Shown here piece by piece: positions 1 to 8,198 of a stretch of 22,518 nucleotides of DNA (within the stretch, counting starts at the first letter, position 1; every line of letters begins with the position of its first letter). The position numbers were made by a program, and so were the translations under genes. The notes below the pieces were generated by a model. It was not told where the DNA came from. It saw nothing but the letters and a program-made list of their open reading frames with translations, and made no database searches. Source of the DNA: Gracilariopsis chorda (Eukaryota > Rhodophyta > Florideophyceae > Gracilariales > Gracilariaceae); assembly GCA_003194525.1 (NCBI GenBank), contig NBIV01000438.1:1-22518 (forward strand). The letters are read 5' to 3'.

Positions 1-755
1 AAGTTTCAACGTCAAGGTCCAGAGCACCGTTTTCCTCTGGATTGGGAAACGGTAGCGTTGGAAAGGCTGGGTCTGGTTATATTGTTCCTCAACCGGTACG
101 AACGTGGAAGTTGAAAGCGTCGAAAGATTTCGGCGATTAACGGGGTGCCGACGCCGTGTCAAGCGGTTTATACCATGCGTGGAGGACTGACATCAAGCAG
201 AAGCTTATATAAAGCAGAGGTAATCGCCGAAAAGTACTGTTCAGTAATTTGGTGATGGGGATCTGGTAGTGGTGGTAGATCATGGTCAGATATGGCGTAC
301 TTGTTTTTACAAGGGCGTGAGCAGTGTTTGACAGGTTGCTCTACACATCAGGTCGAATTTGAATGCCGTCGCTCCAGGAAAACTTTGAGCCAGTTGTCCT
401 GTGACGGGTTATGACTGGCTGTAACGCACAAACTCAGCACAGCTTGAAGGCTTCGTACTGCCAAGGCGATAGATGGCGTGGGAAACGGTCTGGAGAAAAG
501 CTGGTCTTGCGCTCCATGGATCCTAAAAACGTCTGCAATGAGCACCGCAAACTTTGTGGAATCCGTTTTGGTTGTTATGGACTGACGACAAAGACGCGCG
601 AAATAGGATTGGAGATCCTTTGCCAGCGCCTGCGCCGCAGAAAGGACTAGACAATTGAGACGGTCATATCCTGGCCCGAACGGCTGCGTGTAAGCCCCTC
701 TGTAACGAATCGAAGACGGTGGGTTTGGTCGAGGGCGACAGGCAGACGGGATGGC
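1..755 (-). pseudogene. PGM2: Phosphoglucomutase-2/phosphopentomutase-like pseudogene, N-terminal part (copy A)
   Basis: The functional family interconverts hexose (or pentose) 1- and 6- (or 5-) phosphates through a phosphoserine. On the minus strand the reading shows GPGYDRLN and a helix ending LQSYF near 600-690. It then shows KFAVLIADVF, the substrate-loop sequence LFSRPFPTPS, and the phosphoserine loop VTASHNP at 405-425, followed by SQDNWLKV. This order matches the N-terminal domain of PGM2-type mutases. Frame changes fall between the GPGYDRLN and KFAVL blocks, and the reading stops soon after GIQIRPDV in the equivalent copy. The rest of the gene lies beyond base 1 but is present at 15278-16470. 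The 5' limit is approximate, and no convincing start codon was found. Confidence 0.8.
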
Positions 756-1465
756 TCCGCGGGGGAGCATAGGCAGTGGGAGAGCATTTAGTTCACTTGT
801 TGACGTGTTGTCGGATCCGGATCCATGGCGATTCGGTCGCGGCCCAGTGCGCATATTGCGGGAGGGACTAGGGTCGCTCTTGTGCCAGGGTGGCTACAGC
901 GCATTGCAAGGGAGAGGGCGGTGGCACAGGCGGTTGTGAAGACGGCGGTAAGGAAGGCGGCGAGCGGGAGTAGGACTCCGTCTGTGCCTCATCAGGCTGA
1001 GGGTGTGGCGAGGAATAGAGACACGGAGGGTCATGGAATTCAGATTTGCCTATGAAGCTCTGGGTAGGCAAAGTTGAAGACGGCGATGGTGATGCTGGCG
1101 CAGTGGACGGCGTGCTGCTGGTGCGCTGCGCGTCCGATGCATCTTCCAAGAGGATTCTTTTGTTGAGCGTGACGTGCTGAGATTTTGTGGTGCAACCGCG
1201 CCCACCTGTCCACGTGGCGGGAAACGTGGTGCCATCGCAACGGTAGCCTGCATCGCACCTCAGGCCACGTCACACGCGCGTTGTATGGAAGAAGATACAC
1301 AGCTGACGAGCGCGCTAGCACAGCAACCTCGTCCGCGCGACCCGCAACCGCTTTCTGGAACTGACCTTCACTTCTGTTCTCGTCACTCTACAAGCGCACT
1401 CCCTTTTCCTTTTTTCTCCCTCCTGCCCCCCTCTCTCACACTAAACGCAACTTACCGTCGTCGCC
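756..1465. promoter_or_regulatory. Divergent GC-rich upstream region with pyrimidine-rich leader (copy A)
   Basis: This lies between the 5' side of the minus-strand mutase pseudogene and the plus-strand coiled-coil gene. No protein is recognised; open frames on both strands are serine/proline/arginine-rich and change frame between copies. A CACGTG element lies at about 1210. Bases 1395-1440 are a long C/T tract, followed by a well-placed ATG at 1466 in a GCC-ATG-T context. This looks like a transcription start region and 5' leader. The promoter role is inferred from position and composition only. Confidence 0.35.
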
Positions 1466-2387
1466 ATGTCCGACGCCGTCAATGTCGCTTTCGAGCGTTG
1501 CGAACATCTTCGTCAATAATGGGAAAATCTCAAATGTGACATGCTTGCTATAGACCCTTCAAATCCCAACGCCGCGCAAAGGAGGGACCGCCTTCGCAGC
1601 CAAATGGATCAAATCATGAATCAAATGACTTCAGTTCTCAATGAAACAAAACGACTCGTTCCTCCAAACCACGCTGAGCCACACGACGAGCCCATTGTTG
1701 AAGCGCGTCCGGTTCAGTATTCTGCTCATCACAAACACATCATTCATCTTACATACGATTCTTCTGAAGGTTCAGATGATTCTCACTCTGATTATGTTGA
1801 TACCGACCCGCCAAAACCACACTCGCCACAACCGCCTCCAAGACCGGTTGCACCCCCGCTTCGGACTTAATCCCCGCCCACGTCCCCCATGACAAATATT
1901 GAGCTTTGTTGCTCTCCCGAACATCAAAAGGTGGCCAGTGAAGCCATGCGAGCGTCTTTGGCAGCCTTTTTTGCGGATCACAAAGGAATAACGTTACCGC
2001 CTCGTGCAACAGCAAATGGGCCTGAAACACGAATATCAACGTTTGAATCGAAAGCCAGACCGCGCTTCCGCGGATGAACAGCTTGAGATCGCCTCCAATC
2101 TTTCACTACTTTCACCCATTCTGGCAGATACTCCGAACATGCCCACACCACGTACTCGTACGAAGGAAGATCCGCATCGAAACTCTTTTGATAAGGGGCA
2201 TGAAGTGTAGAGTCCCGCCCAACAACCGAAGGGAAAGGTCCCAGAGCCTGGTGCTCTATTGGTTTGTTCTCCCGTCACGGAATATGACAGTACTGGTCCA
2301 ACCGGTAACTTGGAAGAAATGTTAGCGCAATCTGCGATATATCAAACCCACCCATGCGAAGAGAAAGAAGGATTAGGTTGTCTTTGA
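1466..2387 (+). pseudogene. Broken gene for a coiled-coil, proline-rich protein (copy A)
   Basis: The ATG at 1466 begins MSDAVNVAFERCEHLRQ and then meets TAA at 1517-1519. The same frame continues with WENLKCDMLAIDPSNP and a charged helical stretch (RRDRLRSQMDQIMNQM). It then runs through an acidic serine-rich part and PPKPHSPQPPPRPV to a second TAA at about 1868. Beyond it come MTNIELCCSPEHQKVASEAM, a frame change near the T run at ~1970, and a coiled-coil stretch QQQMGLKHEYQRLNRKPDR. A TAG at 2208 interrupts the last open part, which ends at TGA 2385-2387. The heptad-like helices and proline-rich linker suggest a structural or trafficking protein. I do not recognise the family. The first TAA is shared by both copies, so it is not an isolated read error. 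Confidence 0.55.
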
Positions 2388-2689
2388 GGCTGGTGTCGCT
2401 TCCTCCTTCAAGGCTTTTCGATACATCGTTTTTTATGTCGCAGCCGCTGCTTTCAGTTTCAGCGCGGCGAACTCTAAGAATGATTCGGAGTCTTCTCACG
2501 TTAAGTAAAAGGCAAGAACTGTACAGAGTACGTAGGATCTGTTCTCAGAAACTCATGTCCGTATTCATGAACAAGGTAAAAACATGGAAAGAACTACCGG
2601 ACGAGCAGAACAAATGGCCGACGATGCAAATGATATGTTAGCCGCTGCTGACGCGCTAAATCAACGACATAAGGGTGGGTTCTTCTCAT
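2342..2689 (+). pseudogene. Q-SNARE-like helical fragment (copy A)
   Basis: The plus frame reads AKRKKD, TAG, VVFEAGVASSFKAFRYIVFY, then SAANSKNDSESSHVK, TAA, KARTVQST, TAG, DLFSETHVRIHEQGKNMERT and a helix ending ALNQR before TAG. The segment HEQGKNMERTTGRAEQM has the hydrophobic spacing and the central Q of a Q-SNARE motif, close to the EQGEQLER region of SNAP-25-type proteins. Three in-frame stops precede it. It may be a 3' exon of the coiled-coil gene just upstream or a separate gene remnant. The family call is tentative because the match is short and helical sequences resemble each other by chance. Confidence 0.35.
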
Positions 2690-3940
2690 AGCTTTGAAGG
2701 GTTTTGAAGCTTTTGAGCACTTTGTTGTATTATAAGCCTGGTTTAATAACAGTTTGTTCTTGCACTCGATCATCACTCTTACTACTAATGTTATGATTTG
2801 GGGTATGTGAACAGATTTACGCACAGAGGGGCAGAAGTTGCAAATCCGATATCCTCATTGCAGCTCCATGCCACGCTGCATTTTACTGAGAGCGGTAGCT
2901 GTCTCTTTCACGATTCGTAAAGGGAAAGGGGTGATCCTGCATTTCTGTCTTTCTACTTGGTGTATGCGTAGTATTGGAACCCGATCTTTTTGTAACCTGA
3001 AAAGTACTGGGAGTCATTGAACGCACATTGCAAAAACGAGCAGCTGCGTATTGCTGTGGCAGAAGTTATGTTAGACTCCTTAACCTCTCTCACGTTGTTT
3101 CTCAATTTGCTTTCCACCGGTCCCATGCTTCTATCATATTTGTGCTAGACTTCACGTAAGATGTACAACTTGTTCTTGCTGAACATGATGACAGCTACGG
3201 AGCAACAATTGTTTACGAAAGGCACCTGATCTCGCTAATGTACCAAAGCTGCAAAAATTTCCAAACTACATCGCCACTTTACACAAACCGCTGCACTAAC
3301 TACAAGTTCTAACATAGTATGTTTCTATAGAAAGAACAAAAGTACGAGAAGAATTGAAGAGATTGATCACGCCCAACAAAAATCTGTGCAGCCGAAGAAG
3401 GCATTGAGTCCCGAGGCTGAAAAAGAAAATATACACTGCACGGTATAATTACCGATTCGAACCCTCAAGTCGTTCCATAGATGAGTATGGATGAAACTTT
3501 TGTTCTGTTCTTGTTCCGGGTATGAAGTTGGTAAGATTAAGTGCAGGAGGGTTGAGTGGAGCGGAAACTGCGTAAACCTCGTCGTATGAGCATTGGGCGG
3601 GTCTGGAGAGTACGAAATTCCTAGTGTGAAGAATCTCATACCAGCTTGAGATGTTTGGGACGTAGTCCGACTTAGAACGGCACTTGACTGACGCGATAAC
3701 GAATTGACAGCTTGCCAGAACCGTAAAACGAGACGGCTTGAACAGAGGTCCAGCTGGAGCCAGCCTTCCATGACAGGACGCCAAACCAAGGCGAAATCCA
3801 TTGGAAAGTTGTATGAGCAACAGGCGAAATAGCATGCGGGATAGAAGATGTATTTGGAATCGCGAATGCTTAGGACCCATACGGGATAGAAGCAGCAAAA
3901 TTTGATTCACAATTCTACGAACTTCATGACATATGACTCT
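2690..3940. other. Spacer without recognised gene (copy A)
   Basis: No protein family is recognised on either strand. Short plausible plus-strand stretches exist, such as KNEQLRIAVAEVML near 3040 and RRIEEIDHAQQKSVQPKK near 3350. Each is hemmed in by stops and has no clear splice signals. Minus-strand open frames at 3367-4060 overlap each other in different frames and run into the RRM remnant's 3' side. They look like chance reading frames. Confidence 0.5.
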
Positions 3941-3941
3941 G

Positions 3942-4492
3942 TTACTTTTGAGAGGATACATGTAATGAAGAGGTGGATGAATGAGTAGAAGAAAAGGGCA
4001 GTAGAGCAGCTGCTGCCTCGCGTCCAAGACGTGCGTCAAGCGCTTGTTTCGGCTCCGCACGCTTTACCTTGACGTGTTTATGCATGATTTCGTGGTCTAC
4101 ATCCACCACTTTGTGGAATGTTAGTTCGGATGTAAACGTGATAAAGCCAAAGCCCCTCGAGTTATCAGTCTGATGGCCGTACATGACCTGACATTCTGCG
4201 ATATCACCGAAGCGAATAAAGTGGGCATGCAGATCGAAACGTCTGCTTCGCGACATGTGGTGGGTAAACTACCGATGAAGAATTTCTTTGTGGCACGCCA
4301 GGCATTGCTACATGACGGAGGCACCCATTCCGAACGCGGCACAACTATCTTTGCCTCGAACACTCGGCCGTATAAGTCGGGAAATTCTGCGGCGACTCGC
4401 CCGGCAACAAGCTCATTGGCCGCAGTGGCCGTACCGAATTGACGAAATCTTTGGAATGGGATGGTCACGCGACAGCTGGTTGCGCACTTCAA
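3942..4492 (-). pseudogene. Two-RRM RNA-binding protein (hnRNP A/B, Musashi or DAZAP1 type) pseudogene (copy A)
   Basis: Such proteins bind single-stranded RNA through paired RRM domains in mRNA processing and transport. The minus strand shows the tail of a first RRM (GTATAANELVAG, then YGRVFEAKIVVPRSE) and a linker. The second RRM follows, with RNP2 KKFFIGSL (about 4265-4289) and RNP1 RGFGFITF (4134-4157), and it ends HKHVKVKRAEPKQ. The second RRM is split between two frames. CREADV is in one and LHAHFIRFGDIAECQVMYG in the other, with eight extra bases at 4234-4241. Removing eight bases would restore the usual 22-residue spacing from FIGSL to FRFG. The start of RRM1 is not recognisable and there is no good start codon. 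The gene is broken identically in copy B. Confidence 0.8.
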
Positions 4493-4739
4493 ACAGGAAC
4501 AATCTCTATTGCTGGATATAAAGCGCTGTACATAATCATTAGTTCAGCGAAAAAAGGTGCACGTAAATTCATTTTCTCGAAACAATATATTACAGGCAGC
4601 GACGCATGTTTGCATGTATTACACGTTTGGGTCCCGTCACAATGTATGGGACACGATCCATTGTCCTCAATGATAGCTTTGCTGCCCGGCTTGCACCTGA
4701 CCTGTACACTACAGTACCACTTCAGCAATGGTCTCTTCT

Positions 4740-5951
4740 TCCAACCTTGGAGAATGCAGTGCTGATTCCTCTTTATCAATACCTCGACGATCGGCCCGGC
4801 CACTCATTTGCATCTATTCGCCTCCGGCAGGCTTTCTGAACTGTAACCCGTCAAGCGGCCTGATACTGGTAAACAGCACTGTTTTGGCTGGCACGTTTAG
4901 TCCCATCTCAAAAGTCTCTGTCGCGAAAAGACATTTCAATAGCCCTTACTGAAATAGATTTCAAGAACCTCATTTACAACGGGAAGGAATCCTGAATGAT
5001 GGATGTCAATTTCGAGATCCAGCAGTTGAAAAATGGGTGTGGTCCGGAGCAAATCCTGATCCTCGTCGTTCAGAGATGCTACCGCATTTTGAGATACTCG
5101 CGCTATGTTCGTTCGATATTCAAATGGCCAATCTATTCCGAGTATTCACGTGCGTTTGGAATCGTAGCGCTCAGGAGTACAAATCTGACAGTTTGCGGAA
5201 CAAGGATGATTGATTCCTCCCACATGACCCCTCTTTCTTTGTCCCGCATATAGTGAACTGCATCAAAAATAACTCAAGAGACCTCACGTACAACTTAAAT
5301 TCCTCTGTAGAGCATGCTCCTGAGAGTTTTGGTAGTCATTACACGACAAGAGGTATTCTTGTTATCGTTGCATCCCCGGTCATCAGTCTAACATCACTAA
5401 ATTCTGCTTCAAGTTCTCGATATTTCTGATTGCTGAGGGCTTTGATCGGCGACGTATACCTTACCCTTTAGTTGTCTCTTCGTGCCATCGTATTCCGTTA
5501 TCGCTGTCTTCAATGCGTTCGTGTGTGCTGCAACCAGAACGCTCTCGTTCCGCTCTACCCCTTTTACAATTTCCCGCTCAAATGAATTCAATGAAAGGGA
5601 ATACTGCTTCGCCGGTTTCTCTGGCATCTTAAGCTCAGAAATGTTGTATTCTTTTTTGCAGTCTCCGCGAAGGAAAATGTCATGCTTACATGATGTTTTT
5701 AGCATTGGTGGAGATTGCACAAGCTTGTCGGGCAGAACAGACGATCCTGTTGTTCCCGTCGATTCCACACGAAATGTTATACAACGTGGCATTGAACTAG
5801 TAGAGGGAAGTTTTGAAGACACCAATGCTGGCTCTTGTTCTTCACATGTGTGAACATCATTGCTCGAGTCCTTATCTGCAAGCCTTGGTTTCTTCGAAAC
5901 AACATGGGGATTGGCCCCGTTTAAACCTGTGCTATCTCTCTTATTTGACAT
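4740..5951 (-). pseudogene. MTR4: MTR4/Ski2-family RNA helicase pseudogene, N-terminal half (copy A)
   Basis: MTR4 is the DExH helicase that feeds RNA to the nuclear exosome. ATG at 5951 begins MSNKRDSTGLNG and a lysine/serine-rich tail, then helicase motifs follow in order on the minus strand. FEREIVKGVERNESVLVAAH leads to motif I as AHTNALKT (5505-5528; the family has GKT). Motif Ia is [16 protein letters not shown] (5399-5446, after a frame change). Then come LMTGDAT, TLRSMLYRG, motif II as DAVH (5253-5264; family DEVH/DEIH) with YMRDKERGV, and [12 protein letters not shown] (about 5157-5177). IDIHHSGFLPVVNEVLEIYF follows (about 4950-5020), then motif [15 protein letters not shown], and motif VI QMSGRADRRG (4781-4810; family GRAGRRG). 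Stops replace conserved W and E. About 100 residues after motif III and the whole arch and C-terminal part are missing. Confidence 0.92.
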
Positions 5952-6459
5952 AATTGGGGCGAAAGATGTGTTCTTAGGTTATCAATGGATGCCGATTGGA
6001 CCACGCAAAGTAGTTCTCTTCCCAGAATTCTCATCTTTGCTTCCCTATCGGCTGGCACCCGCTATATGCTCTACGGGTAGTATAAATTGAGGAGTAGGAT
6101 TCGGCGGTGACCACGAGCGTGAGGTGGTTGGACCTCAAGCTATGTCGTAAAGTTAAGTTTGTTGAGCTTGTGCTCGTGCACTCCTCTCCTCTACAACTAC
6201 TTGCAGTATGAGGAACTCTTACGCTGTACGGAAAAGGGCCCCTACAGGATGCTAGGGACATAACAATAACCTCCAGCTTCGCAAGAAAGTGCTCACAAAA
6301 GCAACGAGGAAGTGCCGCAACAATTGCAGGTTCAAACTTTTGGAACTTAGCAAGATCTGAACGTCTGTTCACATCAACCGCGGATCAACCCTGCGGCTGT
6401 AGCCCCACTGTCATATCTCCAGTGCTATTGCACTGCACAACAGTTGCAATGATTCAATT

Positions 6460-6479
6460 AAAAAAAAAAGACAAAAAAA
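6460..6479. repeat. A-rich tract
   Basis: There are ten A, then GAC, then seven A and C. It is the longest A run in the window. It could be a nucleosome-excluding promoter element or the relic of a retroposed poly(A) tail. No matching gene body or target duplication is seen next to it. Confidence 0.5.
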
Positions 6480-6541
6480 CCTACGAGACAGGGGTGTAGA
6501 ATTCTACGCATCTACCCGTGAATTGCTAGCTCCTTCTCATG

Positions 6542-6557
6542 ACGCCGCCGGCGGCGT
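6542..6557. repeat. Perfect 16-bp palindrome
   Basis: The sequence ACGCCGCCGGCGGCGT is self-complementary over all 16 bases in otherwise AT-rich DNA. It could bind a dimeric regulator or be a chance GC island. No second copy was seen. Confidence 0.6.
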
Positions 6558-7142
6558 TTCTCAACTACGTGTAGGGACCGATTTGTCGAGGCGACCACAG
6601 CATGATGCTCTAGTCGCCTGGAAAGTTTCGAAACGAAACGACCACTGAAGTGCTCTCGTTGCTCTCATGGAAACATCGATATCAATGGTACCTTACATTT
6701 TTCACGATACTCATGCGATTTATTAAAAGGTTTCGGCCGTTATGCACCAAATAGATAGATTTCTTCTCGAATGGGGCAGCAGAGATAAAGGTGTCACTCA
6801 GTGCGGAAGCTAGACGTCTATGCAAACATGATTATGATGATGATGGACTGCTCCTATCGTCGTCACAGTTTTAGATTTCTGCTTTGTTTGGGGTCTCGGG
6901 TCACTGCTATCATCTAGATTATCGTATTCTCCAGGTGGTCCTGCAAGCAGGTAGAGAAATGCGCGTGCCTCCGCGATCGCTTTCCATCTGAGCCGCTCAC
7001 CGAAGCGCTATTTTCATTAAATCCCTCCCGTGATTAAATCCTACGCCTGTGTCGGTTGTACTCCATCTTCTGCGTGCGCAAGTCCATGCTGACGGCAATC
7101 GACGCACGGCACAGACCACTGCCGCATTGAGCCGTACGACAG

Positions 7143-7745
7143 GAGGTTGCTCCCAACGGCGGATATGCTCCTATCAACATTGCCAGAAATGTTCCCCGCT
7201 CAATCGGGCCTGCCGCCGGCCCACTCTTGTTCGGAACCGCGCTGATCATTTCATACAGCTTCTATTGCATTAGTACTTTTTACATTAAGCGAAGATGTGT
7301 GATTTCATGTGATTTCATCCGTCCAATAACACCTCCACATGTCTCAATCAATCTGACCCTGACTTGACCAACCCTGCTCTCTATTCGTGCTCAATTTTGT
7401 TTGGTAGGGATTTGCAACAAGAGAAGAAGAACATTCTTTTAGCGATCATTCCGTTTTTACAAGCTAAGGATGAAGCTCGTTTTGTAGCAAAGGTAAGTGT
7501 CAATCCCTGATTTATATGCTCCTACCGCCTCATGAAATCAGAGCAAAGACACTTAAGGAGCTCGCAATTCGTATCCTGTTCGTCCCTTCCTTGGTGTGTT
7601 CTTCTATTTGTAGACAGAACAATACAGCAAATGGGAAGCAAACGTAATGGCGGATATCCCTAGCTGGAAGGTAGGGAAAAAGGTGCAAAAGTTTAGGAGT
7701 TTCATGCCTCCAGTTAGAGGAGAAGATCCGGTTTCTTACGATTAA
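7143..7745 (+). CDS. NDUFA13: NADH dehydrogenase (complex I) subunit GRIM-19/NDUFA13/B16.6, three exons seen
   Basis: This is an accessory subunit of mitochondrial complex I that crosses the inner membrane once. Exon 7143-7296 encodes EVAPNGGYAPINIARNVPRS, the conserved GGY-PI-ARN-P signature. The hydrophobic segment GPLLFGTALIISYSFY and IKRR follow. Exon 7408-7492 encodes DLQQEKKNILLAIIPFLQAK and DEARFVAK. Exon 7614-7745 encodes TEQYSKWEANVMADIPSWKV and ends MPPVRGEDPVSYD-TAA. The last exon matches the family's MKDVPGWKVGE...R-W-PP pattern. Introns are 7297-7407 (phase 1) and 7493-7613 (phase 0), both GT-AG; the second has a consensus GTAAGT donor. No stop or frameshift interrupts the exons, in contrast to every neighbour. 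An in-frame TGA lies 5' of 7143, so the ATG must be in an upstream exon I could not identify. The exon start at 7143 is a guess based on a CAG acceptor. Confidence 0.88.
7297..7407 (+). other. GRIM-19 intron (phase 1)
   Basis: The donor is GTGTGA and the acceptor TTTGTTTGGTAG. Splicing joins AGA-T to GG-GAT, giving RR-W-DLQQE, which fits the family's RR-LQ-E spacing to within one residue. The intron begins with a nearly perfect tandem of GTGATTTCAT (7299-7318). The donor position is my best choice and could shift by a few bases. Confidence 0.65.
7493..7613 (+). other. GRIM-19 intron (phase 0)
   Basis: The donor is AAG/GTAAGT and the acceptor TTCTATTTGTAG/ACA, 121 nt apart. Removing it joins ...RFVAK to TEQYSKWEANVMADIPSWK, matching family continuity exactly. 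This is the clearest splice pair in the window and shows that the locus is nuclear, spliceosomal DNA. Confidence 0.9.
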
Positions 7746-8180
7746 CGCTTGTACGAGAACAATAACCTTTAGCAGCAGGGTAAAGTAGCTTTCTCATGTT
7801 TCAAGACAAAAGAGTGTCAATAGAATACATTCTATCAACCTTAATTCTATCACTGAACCAGAACACATGCAGATGAAACACGATACAGATGTAGTATGAA
7901 AGTAGGCACTGTCTACGTCGCGTTTCAAACAGCGAAAGTCTTCAAAAGCGTGTTCAGAAGTACCGGTGGCTGCACTTCTGCTCCCTCGCCCCACTAGACT
8001 GACGTGTTCTTCGCAGAATCCAGCGTTATCGCGATGTGCTCCCAGAGAATCCCCGGCCTACTTCAATCGTGTGCTTTTCTCACATTCCTGGGCTTTGCAA
8101 ACTCACAGTTCAAGCGAGCCACAAATGTTCAAGCGTTGTAGCAGTACCCGCGTCACCTCTCTGTCCGAAGTCGAGATGCA
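7746..8180. other. Spacer between GRIM-19 and the DUF3326 remnant
   Basis: No family is recognised. Bases 7968-8200 contain plus-strand stretches rich in S, R, A and T (for example LLLPRPTRLTCSSQNPALSR). That composition would suit a plastid transit peptide for the following protein, but there is no ATG in that frame at the right place. The decayed 5' exon and promoter of the DUF3326 gene are probably here. Confidence 0.35.
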
Positions 8181-8198
8181 TTGGTTGTGTGTTCGCAG

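Larger units (their letters stand above)
1..6064. repeat. Long direct repeat, copy A
   Basis: This segment recurs in the same orientation at 16471-22518. The offset is 16470 at base 1, 16460 near 1541, 16457 near 2354, 16459 near 3942, and 16454 from about 4996 to the end. Copy A is therefore 16 nt longer overall. Differences in the first ~2 kb are mostly single extra bases in short runs. From ~2.1 kb onward they are sparse substitutions plus a 5-nt indel near 4700. The homology starts at the first base of the window, so the left edge of this copy is not seen. Confidence 0.97.
5952..7142. other. Intergenic region between the MTR4 remnant and GRIM-19, probably two divergent promoters
   Basis: No family is recognised in any frame. 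The stretch separates a minus-strand gene start (5951) from a plus-strand gene, so two divergent promoters probably lay here. It holds an A-rich tract (6460-6479) and a perfect 16-bp palindrome (6542-6557). A short GAT repeat lies near 6835. The first coding exon of GRIM-19, with its ATG, should also be in this region but could not be placed. Confidence 0.5.

Noticed and set aside
1466..2387. Retrotransposon gag identity for the coiled-coil gene
   Set aside because: No zinc knuckle, protease, reverse transcriptase, integrase or long terminal repeats were seen nearby; helical and proline-rich composition alone is not enough.
3445..3470. GGTTCGAATC on the minus strand, resembling a tRNA B box
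   Set aside because: No acceptor stem, anticodon arm or A box can be folded around it.
4600..4700. Minus-strand SLPVIYCFEKMN, similar to the helicase segment before motif IV
   Set aside because: It lies after motif VI in gene order, which is the wrong position for that segment, and the match is too short.
5482..5853. 123-residue plus-strand open frame, present in both copies
   Set aside because: It lies antisense to the MTR4 N-terminal region, which has clear family motifs on the minus strand.
4740..5951. Processed (retroposed) origin of the MTR4 remnant
   Set aside because: No introns are evident in the remnant, but there is no poly(A) tail or target duplication beside it and only the N-terminal half is present, opposite to the usual 5' truncation of retroposed copies.
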